Of a stretch of DNA of 64,000 nt, positions 19,101 to 29,700 are shown one piece after another. The notes beneath the pieces are model-generated. The model was given only the letters and a program-made list of their open reading frames with translations. It did no database searches and was not told the DNA's origin. The stretch is taken from the NCBI RefSeq assembly GCF_003171515.1, contig NC_089397.1, positions 372,001-436,000 of the forward strand. The letters are read 5' to 3'. Source of the DNA: Pyrenophora tritici-repentis. Its lineage: Eukaryota; Ascomycota; Dothideomycetes; Pleosporales; Pleosporaceae. The position numbers and the translations under genes are program-made. Every line of letters starts with the position of its first letter. Position 1 is the first letter of the stretch.

Positions 19101-20938
19101 ATGATGGCCCGACTAAACGAGACGAGCAAGGATGCCCACGACCAGGGTGCTCAGAACGACACACAAACCATTCCAGCAGAGTCGCACCTTGAGTACGGCG
19201 ACTTTGAGAATGACGACGACCTCACCGAAGCGGAGAAGGCGACTATTAGACAGAAGCTCGCCACCCGCAAGAGACAGGTCACTTTTGGCCGTGGAGACGG
19301 CCAAGGCAACAGCGAGGACGAGGGCAATGACGTCAACGCCGCTGAACGCCGACGACAGTCTTGTAGACAGTCTCTTAAGAAAGCCGTTAAGCCAGCGGAT
19401 AAGACTTCTATAGAACTAGGCTACGACGACGACACGGATGACATGTATCTACGTTTTTATGGCATCCACGACAACGATGAGCGCGAGATCCTCGCGGACA
19501 TGAGGAACGTTGACGACTTCACCGCTTGCATCGCTGAACATGCTGAGAGTGTCTTTGGACACCTAGCAGATTTGCTTAGTCAGATAGCTGAACAAGCCGA
19601 ACAGCTAGACCAAGCACATAATGAAGCCCGTGTACAACAAGAAGCAGCTGACGCCCGCGTGGAGCGCGCCCAGACGCAAGCTCGCGCTGCCGCCGCAGAC
19701 GAGCTTGCCCAAGTCACCCAGAAATGCAACCGCATGATCACTACTAAGAACAGCTACGCTTCACGGCTAGCAGTGCTCGAAGACGAGCTTGCAGCCTCGC
19801 GCGAGTCAAACGTGAAGCTCTACTCCCAGATTAGCGACCTCTACAACGAGAGGAGTGTCCTGCAACAGCACGCGGGCGTCCCGACGAATGGAAATTTATA
19901 TGACACGCGCCCAGCTCAGTTCCAGTCGTCCCCTCCTCCAATGACTGCGAACCCGTTCATTGGCACTGGCACTCACGACTTGATGCTGCCCCCCCTATGG
20001 CACATCATCAGAAAAACCGACCCCTAGCTCGGTCTGCTGTATCGGACAACCTCACTGCAACGGGTGCAAAGCTGAAGGATATTGACATCTTTCGCGGAGA
20101 CAGCACCGACAAAGAGGACTACAAGTATTGGCGCCGCAGCGCCAGGAACTTCTTAAACAAAACTACTATCCACACAACTGTTCAAGATCAGCTCGACTAC
20201 CTGATTGACCACTTGCGAGGACCAGCCGCTGCACAGGTGGAATATAGAGCAGCACCCGGAGCTCGTAACGCCTACGTGACAGCGGAAGAAGTCCTCACGG
20301 AACTTGATCGCATCTTTGACACGGTCGACAAGGTCACCGAAGCCAGCGCAGCGCTACACGACAGCGGCTCTGGAGGATTAAAGCAACGCGACAATGAATC
20401 GTTTAACACCTGGGTAGCCCGCTTTACCTCTACAGTCGCACCATTGAACCTGGGCGACAACGAAATGATCCAGCACGCGATCCGACTCATGAAGTTTGGT
20501 CGTAACGCAGGTTTACAATTCCGCCATGGTGATACTTGGGAAGCGTTTGCCCAGAATTGCCGCACTCAGCAACAGCTCTCACGTCTCACCCAGAGCAGCG
20601 GAAATAATGGTACCCGAACCGGCCGCAACACGTCTAACGCTGGTGGTGGAGGTAATGGCAACGGCAACAGCAATAGCAGCGGCTCCACAACGCGTAACAA
20701 CTACGGTCGCACGCGCGCGCAACTCAACGCGTTGAGTAAGCAAGGCGAGTGCTTTAAATGCGGAGGCACGGCAAATGTCAGCGGCAAGAAACATCGTCCG
20801 ACCGACGCAGACGTCCCAGCAGCCTGCAAGTCTGGCTCTATCGTGCCAGCTAGCCGCGTCCCTGCCCTCAAAGCTACATTCACCAACGCCGCCCTCCAGG
20901 CCACAGTCGTCGATGCCACCGACGAGTCGGAAAACTAG
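19101..20938 (+). pseudogene. Gypsy1 gag, split by one frameshift
   Basis: Two overlapping frames (19101-20027 and 19997-20938) make up the capsid gene. The first is acidic and coiled-coil-rich, with long Gln/Ala/Glu heptads in the middle. The second holds the retrotransposon capsid domain (KYWRRSARNF; about 20110-20560), a Gly/Asn/Ser-rich linker, and an incomplete zinc-knuckle region (CFKCGG). Frames switch at a run of seven C (19989-19995), and one more C would join them. The stop is TAG at 20936-20938 inside TCGGAAAACTAG. Gypsy2 gag has the same plan. Gag would form virus-like particles in the cytoplasm. Confidence 0.85.
20927..20938 (+). promoter_or_regulatory. Putative gag-pol -1 recoding site
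   Basis: The 12-mer TCGGAAAACTAG spans the last gag codons and the stop. The protease frame lies in the -1 phase and is open through this point. The identical 12-mer ends gag of Gypsy2 (56591-56602), with pol again in -1. The A-site codon AAC would slip to AAA. The P-site shift GAA to GGA is not a standard slippery pairing, so the mechanism is uncertain. Confidence 0.55.
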
Positions 20939-21486
20939 CCGTCCCGGCGAAAGACGCCCCGGGGACCGCACCAAAATGGTCCACAGATACAGTTACAGTC
21001 ACAGTCAAAGCCACAACTACCAGTCCAACCCTTGTTAGCGATACCCCTATTGTTTCACCGACCCTTGATACCCAAACTACCCCGCTCACCGGAGCTACAC
21101 CTAGCACTTTACGCGTTTGTTTACAAGAATTGGAGGACTGGACGCCTCCCCAGGCTATAGAGGACAGACACGTTGTCTTGAGCGCGAACACTATGGTCAA
21201 AGGCAAGCAGCTTGTCCAAGGCCAGGAGTTCGTTTTCAAGTGCAAGGTCGCCACTTCGAATAGCTATATTGATACGGAAGCTTTGACTGACTCTGGTGCT
21301 ACTGGAAACTGTATCTCCACACTATTTGCGCAACGACATAACCTGCCGACGTTTCGGCTTAAACAACCTTTGCAACTACGACTTGGCGACGGCAATTTCG
21401 CCATGGCGCCTATCACACACGGCGTCCTAGCCCCATCTCCCACGCTGAACACGTTAGCGAGGAACTCTTCTACAGTGTACCTATGA
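20939..21486 (+). pseudogene. Gypsy1 pol, protease part
   Basis: This frame, in -1 phase to gag, is open from before the gag stop to 21486. A Thr/Pro-rich linker is followed by a pepsin-like retroviral protease with active-site motif ALTDSGATGN (about 21285-21310) and the downstream hydrophobic strand with ITHGV. It would cut Gag and Pol in the particle. The frame is lost at 21431-21434, where a run of four C would need a fifth to pass into the reverse transcriptase frame. Confidence 0.8.
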
Positions 21487-23708
21487 CGACTTACGACTTT
21501 ATTTTCGGCACTTCATGGCTAGAAGAGCATAATCCACACATCGACTGGAGGGAAAAAACTATGCGTTTCAACAGCGAGCATTGCTACGCCAACTGCCTAC
21601 ACAAAGGCGAGCAAGTCACTGTTCGCAGCAGTCGACACCGACGGGCCGCAGCAAAAGCCAAAGAACGGAACCCGACCTACGCGAACATGGACATACACCA
21701 TGTGTCAGGTGAGGCCGCTGCCGCACTGGCATCACGACCAGAGAACGGTACTATCTGGCTGTACCCACATGATTTTGAACAACTCGACAAAGATGACAGC
21801 GATGACGCCGACGAGAGAGCCCAGGCTAGCCGCGTCTTCGCCTCACTATTTGCCATGGACATGAACGCCCTATCTCAGGAAGACATTGATAAGTTCCACC
21901 AGAAGCTGAACTCGCCCGCTAAAACTCGCGACGAGGTCCTAGACAAGTTGCCCGAATGGCTCCACGATCTCGCCCACCGATTTAATCCTGATCCCGCCAC
22001 GACAGACTTGCCCGCTCGACGAGGCGCGGTCGACCACAGCATTGACATTATCCCCGGATCAAAACACCCAAACGCTAAGATGTACGGCATAAGTAAGGAC
22101 GAAGGCCTTGCCGTTAAAGCTTATGTTGAGGACATGAGAGGACGCGGTGAGATCCGTGAAAGCAAGTCAGACTTCGCTTCGCCTGTGCTCGTCGTCCGCA
22201 AATCTGGAGGTGGACTCCGCATTTGCGTGGACTATAGAGCGCTCAATGCCGTCACTATCAAGAACAGGAACGCTCCTCCGATGATTAAAGAAACGCTCGC
22301 GCGGCTAGCTAACGTCGCCTACTTCACCGTGGTCGACGTCATCGCCGCCTTTAACAAAATCCGCATCAAGGAAGGCGACGAACATAAGACTGCCTTCCTA
22401 ACACGGTATGGCCTATTCGAATACTTAGTGATGCCTTTCGGACTCTGCAACGCACCAGGTACCTTTCAGGCCTACATTAACGAGGTTTTACGCGATTACC
22501 TTGACGAGTTCTGCTCTGCATACCTCGACGACGTCCTAATCTACAGCGCGTCTTTGGCAGAGCATAAGGTTCATGTCCGCAAGGTTATCGAGAGTCTAGG
22601 TGAGGCCGGACTTCATCTAGACATTGACAAGTCCGAGTTTGCCGTCCAAGAGGTGAGATACCTGGGCCTCATTCTTACAACTGAAGGCATCAAAATGGAC
22701 CCCGCCAAGGTTAAGTCAGTGCTCGACTGGGGCACCCCAACAACATTGAAAGAGTTGCAAGCATTCCTAGGTTTCGCAAATTTCTACCGAAGGTTTATTG
22801 TTGCCTTCTCTTATATCGCGCGGCCGCTCACGGATCTTACCCGCGGGACAAACGGCGACGTCAAGCTGAACTTTCCTATCGCCCAAGGATCTGCTGCCCA
22901 CGACGCATTCGAAAAGCTTAAGAAAGCATTTACCATCGCCCCGGTCCTCGCGCACTTCAACCCCGCGCTTGAGACCTGGGTCGAAACAGACTCCTCCGAC
23001 ACCGTCACAGCAGCCGTGCTGTCCCAAGTCCAGACTGACGGAGTGCTAAAACCAGTCGCTTTTATCTCCACAAAGATGTCACCAGCTGAGTGCAACTATG
23101 CCATCTACGACAAGGAGCTTATGGCCATCGTCCGCGCCTTTGAGGAATGGAGACCAGAGCTGGCCGGCACCTCGGACCCGGTGAAGGTCATCTCAGACCA
23201 TGCCACCTTACAGACCTTTATGGTCAACAAAGCACTCAACAGGCGTCAAGCAAGATGGGCTGAGTTTCTGAGCGAATTCAACTTTAAGATCACTTACCGA
23301 CCAGGCAGACTAGGCAGCAAACCCGACGCCTTGACGAGACGCCCCGGCGACACACCCACGAACCCAAACGATCCACGGATCATACATCAGACCCAGACGA
23401 TCCTCGGCCCCGACCGCGTCGACGACGTCATCAAACGAGACACGCACACACACAACGACGCCCGACAAGCAATTCAACTCGCGGCGCTGTTATTCGAATA
23501 CGCGGAGGAGGTACAAACGCTAGCAGGCATGCTATATCTAATGAGCGAGGAGGCGTATGGCGTCGATGATTTGGTGGATGACGACTCAACCCCAGACGTA
23601 GCCTTGGACAGCCAGCCTAAGGGGAGACAATTGAGATCCCTCACGCTGCTGCGCCAGCTTCCCTGGCACGGGTGCCGGGGGAGAACGCGCCTGACGATGG
23701 ACTTATGA
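21483..23708 (+). pseudogene. Gypsy1 pol, reverse transcriptase and RNase H
   Basis: The open frame begins at the tail of the protease (MTTYDFIFGTSWLEEHN). Reverse transcriptase blocks follow: SPVLVVRKSGGGLRICVDYR, FNKIRIKEGDEHKTAF, VMPFGLCNAPGTFQ and catalytic YLDD (about residues 347-350). RNase H is the Ty3/Gypsy form, with TDSSDTVTAAVL, YNYAIYDKEL-type sequence and ISDHATLQTF. It converts element RNA to DNA in the particle. The last about 25 codons are out of phase: four G at 23621-23624 would need a fifth to continue into integrase. Confidence 0.88.
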
Positions 23709-25471
23709 CAGCGATCGTAAATGCCTACCGCGTCGATCCCACACTACAAGAAATAATACGAGCAAAGGCAGACGGCGCCCGTCACCTTCCCCACACTGTC
23801 GCCATACAAATGAAGCTGAAGCTAGAGCTACAGGACTGCGAAATCCGCAACAGTCTGGTTTACTTCCGCGGCAGACTCTTCATCCCCTACGACGACGATC
23901 TTCGCAAAGACATCGTCCGTCGGTTCCACGACACCGCCACGGCGGGCCACGGCGGCAAGCGCTCTACCTACTACCTAGTTAGCCAACAGTACTACTGGCC
24001 GCTCATGACAGACACAGTCGCTCAGTATACCCGGAGTTGTGTAGTTTGCCGACGCGCAAAGCCATACAGAGACCGCAAGCAGGGACTGCTGCACCCGCTC
24101 CCCGTACCGAAACGATTCTGGACTGACATTTCAGTCGACTTCATCACACCCCTGCCAGACTGTACTAGATTCGGACGCACCTACTCTCATGTCATGGTCG
24201 TGATTGACCGGCTAAGCAAGTCGCAACGGTTTATCGCCCTAGACAGCCTTGAAGTTGATGCTGTTGTCCGAGCATTTGTCGATTACGTCTGGAGAGAGGA
24301 AGGTTTCCCTACTACAATTGTGTCTGACCGAGGGTCACAGTTCGTCTCTCATTTCTGGAAGGAGCTGTGTCATCGACTGGGTGTTACACCAAAGCTCTCT
24401 ACAGCTTACCACCCAGAAACAGACGGCCAGACTGAAGTCGCCAACGCCGGACTAAAGTGTTACCTGCGTGCTTACACGAACTATATGCAAAACGACTGGG
24501 TAGACTGGCTGCCACTAGCCCAGCTCGCCATCAATAACAGAGAAAACGTGTCCTCTGGCGTCGCACCCGCGCTTGCCACCAAGGGCTACCTACCTCGCAT
24601 GGGATCGGAACTAGTCACCGAAGACTCGCCCATTACCGACGCCCGTTCACGCGCAGAACAGTTGCTCCGCGAAGACGCCCGAGGCACGGTGAAAAGGATG
24701 ACCGACGTTATCCGTTTCATGCAAGAAAATCTTCGCTGGTCCCAAAACAAGATGGAACACTACGCCAACCAGCACAGACAGCCCGCTCCAGACTACCGCG
24801 TCGGTGACAAAGTCTATATTGATGCCCGCAATATCCCTACGATGCGCCCGAGCCGCGGTCTCAGCGTAAAGAACCTTGGCCCATACAAAGTGCGAGCTTT
24901 GCCCAACCGATATGCAGTCGAGCTCGCACTACCAGACTGCTACAAACAAGTCCATCCAGTGTTCCACCCATGGTTACTACACCTGGACGCCGATCAAACA
25001 GCTCGCCCAAGTGAGGGCGTCATCGCTGAGAAACACCCTGACGGAGAGCACGACTACTACGTAGACATGGTCGTCGACTGTCGCATAGATAAACGACGCA
25101 AGGACACCCTCACAAACAAGAAAGGCATGCTCCAGTATAAGGTTAAGTACACCAACTCCCCAGACTGGAATGCCTCGCCCGCATGGCAAGACTATACAGA
25201 CCTGTGGGGCGCAGAGGAAGCGGTTGAAGACTTTCACCGTCTCTATCCCGACAAGCCCCCACCTCACGAACTGTATCGAGACCTAGCGTTGTATCTCAAC
25301 CTAGTCGCCGCATATTCACTTGGTCGCGATGATGTTGAAGTTGTTAGCGTACTAGACAGTTGTGAGCTTGCCCTATCACCTTCGCATTCACTGATGGCAC
25401 AGCTTGGACCTGGGAAGGTGGCACAACTCAGGACGTCTGTCTCCAAGCAGAAGCAAGGACCCGAAGGATGA
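23672..25471 (+). pseudogene. Gypsy1 pol, integrase with chromodomain
   Basis: The frame is open from just after 23620. It holds an HHCC zinc domain (HDTATAGHGG ... CVVCRRAK), the DDE core (DISVDFITPLPD, IVSDRGSQFVS, HPETDGQTEVAN) and a GPY/F module (LGPYKVRALP, HPVFHPWLLHLD). The C-terminal chromodomain (YYVDMVVDCRIDKRR ... LQYKVKYTN ... SPAWQDYTDL) marks the chromovirus branch. In known chromoviruses this domain directs insertion to methylated-histone chromatin. It would insert the cDNA in the nucleus. The domain itself looks undamaged; only its link to the upstream pol frame is broken. Confidence 0.88.
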
Positions 25472-25550
25472 GACACAACATAACTGCTCGGCATCAAGCA
25501 CAGCGTCATAAAATAAAAGACATTCACGGCTTGCAGGTGCAACCGTCTTC

Positions 25551-25566
25551 TGAAAGGGGGGGGTAA
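25551..25566 (+). promoter_or_regulatory. Gypsy1 polypurine tract
   Basis: GAAAGGGGGGGGTAA directly precedes the 3' LTR start at 25567. This is the expected position for the primer of plus-strand DNA synthesis. Confidence 0.8.
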
Positions 25567-25733
25567 TGTTACGGATCCATAGACTCGCTCGGCCCATGGC
25601 CCCCATATCGATAAGATCCTTATCTTATCGGACTAGCGCCTTGGCGCCCACAGCATAAGTTCGGGCTCACAACGTAGATAGCTCGATAGCTTGTATCTTG
25701 TCAAATCCAATCTTTCTTGATCGATCCCTCACA
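25567..25733 (+). repeat. Gypsy1 3' LTR
   Basis: It is 167 bp, read as identical to the 5' LTR, and followed by the target duplication CTACC at 25734-25738. Identity of the two LTRs implies a recent insertion. Confidence 0.95.
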
Positions 25734-25738
25734 CTACC

Positions 25739-26015
25739 TAAACTCGCTTTCTTTTATGCAATCTACATCGCGTAGCAGCCTTACTTACCGCTTAAAGCTT
25801 AGCGTTTTCCTTTTGCGCTAATACTAGCTTATACGCTTTCGCAGCTGCGCCTCTAGTAAGGTGTTTAAAGTACTTAGCTAGACTTTTTAGTAAGCTATCT
25901 AGATGCCTCTGAATCCCTGCCTTCACGAGCGTCGATTGTGACCCTAGTTCAAGAGCATTTCTTGGGGTTTGCGACTGCCAGGGCTCGTTGTTAGGGAGTG
26001 GTGGTGATAGAGTAC
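25739..26015. other. Degenerate repeat, right part
   Basis: This appears to be the continuation of the repeat at 18283-18629 after the Gypsy1 insertion. It changes from TpA-rich sequence to less mutated sequence near 25910. No domain could be read. It ends where the Copia-B LTR begins. Confidence 0.4.
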
Positions 26016-26180
26016 GTGTCAGATAATAGCACTGTTGAAGATGAGAGCGTACGGACGCTGGGTTAGACTAGCGCGACCCGGCATCTGTGAGCGCCAATCA
26101 GATCATAGGAAGGCTTGGCACCCCCTAGATGTGCCCACAACCGTAGAAAGAACAACAACACAATTAATTATTAACATTAT
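26016..26180 (+). repeat. Copia-B 5' LTR fragment
   Basis: It begins TGTCAGATAATAGCACTG and matches the Copia-B 3' LTR from 39494 onward, sharing GAAGGCTTGGCACCCCCTAG and GTGCCCACAACCGTAGA. This copy has far fewer TpA changes than its partner. It is interrupted at 26180 by Copia-A1. The few LTR bases after Copia-A1 (32256-32268) lead into the mariner M2. Confidence 0.75.
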
Positions 26181-26372
26181 TGTCGGATCGTGAGTATCGG
26201 TAGAGACGTCGGCTGCTGGACACTTCGGCCCGACTTCGGCCCACCTTGCGCAGAGATTAGGTATACCTTCGTAGCAGCTATGTTCGTAGACAATCAATCA
26301 CCATCACCGAACAGAATGCATTCCTAGTTATCGTTATTTCCTTTCAGCACTAGTGCTATAGACCTTCCAACA
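26181..26372 (+). repeat. Copia-A1 5' LTR
   Basis: It is 192 bp and pairs with 32064-32255. It shares its left half with the Copia-A2 LTR but differs at many sites in the right half (for example GCAGAGATTAGG against GCAAGAGCTTAGG), so the two elements form two LTR variants. Confidence 0.95.
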
Positions 26373-26701
26373 CTGATCAGTGATTGCTTGAGGCGATCAC
26401 AGACAGCAAGGTAGAAGAGACAGACCGCATCTTCGACGAACTCCCTGACGCACGACGTTATACTCCCGGGAGAAGATTCTGTGCTAAGAACAGAGCGAGG
26501 CAGAGATAACACGAAGCACTCTTAACCTCCCTCTACAGCTGCTGGTTTAGCCTAATCCGCGAACACAGAGCGCGTCAGCAACGCAATACAACTCAACCGT
26601 ACGAGCGTCTCCGGACGATCCGATCACGTACAACAACAAGCGCTGGCACGACTAACCAGCGAGACAACAACACCGACAACGCGTCAACACCCGCTAGCAA
26701 G

Positions 26702-29700
26702 ATGGCGGATAACCAAAGCGAAATAAGCTCTGCAGACTCTGCTGAAGCTCAGAATCAACTACAGAATGAGCAATCAGAACACCTCTTAGACTCACCATGG
26801 GCCAAATTTACCGCGGAACAACTTATGGAAAACTGTCCATACACAGTTGCACTCAAGGTCATCAATACAGCTCTCTGGGGCGTACCCGCACCGGCGGACG
26901 CAAACGAGACACACGCAACAACGTGGGTCGCTAAAGCTATCCACGACTACAATGTGTCAATGGCCTGGGACGATGACCTCTTCATTGACTACAAATGGGA
27001 CTTTGAAGGATGGACGAAGGAGCTATTTAGCAAGGTTGAGCGTGGTACACTAAGGTCTCTTAAGAGTGTGCTACGACACCGGGGAGTATACACTGGCAAC
27101 AATCACGCCAGGGTGGCGGACTCTCTCTACAACATTCTAGGTAAAGAGAATACTCTTGAATGGGAACCAGCAGAGTTTCGAGCCATGAAATTCGACCAAC
27201 AGTCCGAAGCGTACCAGCGCCAGCAGAGCAATAAACGCCAACAGGACACTCAGCACACAGTCTATCCAGCTGTACAACAACCACCGCAAGTACAACAACT
27301 GCCGCAATTACAACAACCGCCGCAATTACAACAGCCACCGCAAGTACCACAGCCGTCGCAATTACAACGACCGTCGCAGGGCGAGCAACAAGAGCAGTAT
27401 AGAGTGAGACAAGGCGTCCAGAGCCGTTCCCAAACAATAGAGCCACAACAGCCGCTACACATGAGCGGTATAGGGCGTTAAACCATAATCAACATCAACA
27501 TCAACACATGAGCGGTACGCTAGAAGGGCCTCAGCATCGACAACTGTGGGAGCAGGCCGCGCAGCCGCAACAAGGGCGTGCGCAACTACAGACACGGCCG
27601 CCAGCGACTGCATATCGCGAAGTCACGCCATTTCCGCAACAGCCAACGAACCGCGTCCCTAACAGACCACCCGAACTACCATACGACCCGTACAAGACGC
27701 TACCGCCGCGATGGTCCCGCAACGATCGACTCGACGCTAATACGATCACGCAGTTCTCTAAGCTATGGGACAATAGCAACAAGTATACAGGGAATGCGTA
27801 CGATCTCCTAGACGATAAGATCAAGATCTTCTTCAGCATCTGCTGGCAGGTAGATATCCAAGAAGAGCAGTTTCACGCAGTGTTTCCCCGTATCCTTACC
27901 GGACGTGCAGAGACATTCTACATACAGGTTGTAGAGAGAGATGACAGCTTTGCTGATGCGTACATGGCAATCAAAAACCACTTCGACCATGACGTCCATC
28001 ACCAGCACTACTACACAGACTGGACGACTACAACCTTCGCTCGCACCCGCACAGAGAACCCGACAAGGGACTACACGAGGTTCTGCAGATCCTGCTTGAC
28101 AAGCTGCAGCTATGCCAGCGTGCCCTTGGCAAGAACTTTGAGGGCGAGGATGCCCTACGTACCACTGTCATCAATGCCTGCCGAGGAGTACCAGAGCTTG
28201 AGATGGCACTGTTCAAACCAGCCACAATCTGTGAAGGACTCTTCTCAGACCTACGTTCTGCAGTTGAGACACACCTTGCACGGCAACACACTGCCCAGAT
28301 GGTCACAGAGGACCAATATTACTTAGATCGCCGATACAACGGCAATAGAAGAATCCGAGGTGGATCTCGAGGTGGAGGAGGATTCAGAGGCGGATCCAGA
28401 GGAGCATATCGAGAAGGCGAGCAGCGCGACGACAACGAACGAGGATTCAAGCCACGCTGGAGGAAGAAATGCTTTGTTTGCCAGAAGGAAGGATGCTGGT
28501 CTACCAACCACACAGACGAAGAGCGCAAGGCTGCCCGTACACAGTTCTTCTCTACGCTATACTTTACAGGTACACAGCCCCCCAAGGACTTCTCCGTACA
28601 TCTTGCAGAATACGAAGGGATCGAGCACACTAGCCAGTACAATCAGAGAGGCTGGAGAGAGGAGGAAGACTGCGAGGATGACGACGATGACGACGTCGCG
28701 GAAGCATACCTTGAACACCAGTTTTTCACGGAGCAATGCCTTGCAGATCAGGCGTTCTTGCACCACATCTCTGGCGACGACGTATACCGCCAAGACGCGC
28801 CATCAGCGCCAGCGTCACAGTTCCTGCTTGAAGACCGCTACACAAGATCTGTGTACCAAGGGATCCTACCGGATACAGGCGCTGCCAACGTATCCACAGT
28901 TGGCAAGGAGCAGTACCTTGCACTCACAAGGGAAGATCCTACAGTTAGGATGGATACGTCTACAGCAGGAAAGGCATCTATCAAATTCGGCAAGGGCGAG
29001 GCTACATCATCTATTGGCACTGCACAGGTCTCTACAGACATTGGGACGATCAACTTTGAGGTGCTTGACGCACCTACACCATTCTTATTGTGCCTTGCAG
29101 ACATGGACAGGTTAAAGGTCTACTTTAACAACACCACAGATGAGCTAGTCCAGGGTGACGTACACATCCCTGTAATTCGCAAATGGGGACATCCTTGGTT
29201 CCATCTGAACAAAAGAGAGAGAGCAACTGTGTTCCTGACAGAGACAGAGTTGCGACGGCTCCATCGACGATTTGGACACCCAGCTGTCACGCGACTTGTT
29301 AAGCTCTTAAAGGATGCTGGCCATAACGACTTCGAAGAAAGAACCCTAGAAGAAGTCACTAAGTTCTGCCACCACTGCCAGCTCCACAGCTCCGCACCGC
29401 GCCGATTCAAATTCACTCTCAAGGATGATCACCACTTCAACTATGAGATCCTGGTGGATGTGATGTACCTGAGCAACAAACCTGTACTGCATGTGGTCGA
29501 TTCCTCAACAGCGTTTCAAGGCGCGAGGTTCCTCAGCGCTATCTCAGCTAAAGAAACATGGCAAGCACTGCGGATACTATGGATCGACACGTATCAAGGA
29601 CCACCAGACATTATCACGCATGACGCAGGCACTAACTTTGCAAGCACAGAGTTCCGCGCAGAAGCAAAGATCATGGGAGTCACATGCAAGCAAGTACCTA

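Larger units (their letters stand above)
18630..25733 (+). mobile_element. Gypsy1: full-length chromovirus-type LTR retrotransposon
   Basis: The element is 7104 bp with LTRs of 167 bp (18630-18796, 25567-25733) that I read as identical. A 5-bp duplication CTACC flanks it (18625-18629 and 25734-25738). Order is gag, protease, reverse transcriptase, RNase H, integrase with chromodomain, so it is Ty3/Gypsy, chromovirus branch. There is no RIP. Three single-base losses in C or G runs break the coding frame, so as written it could not make full Gag and Pol. A solo LTR of the same family lies at 319-485. Confidence 0.96.
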
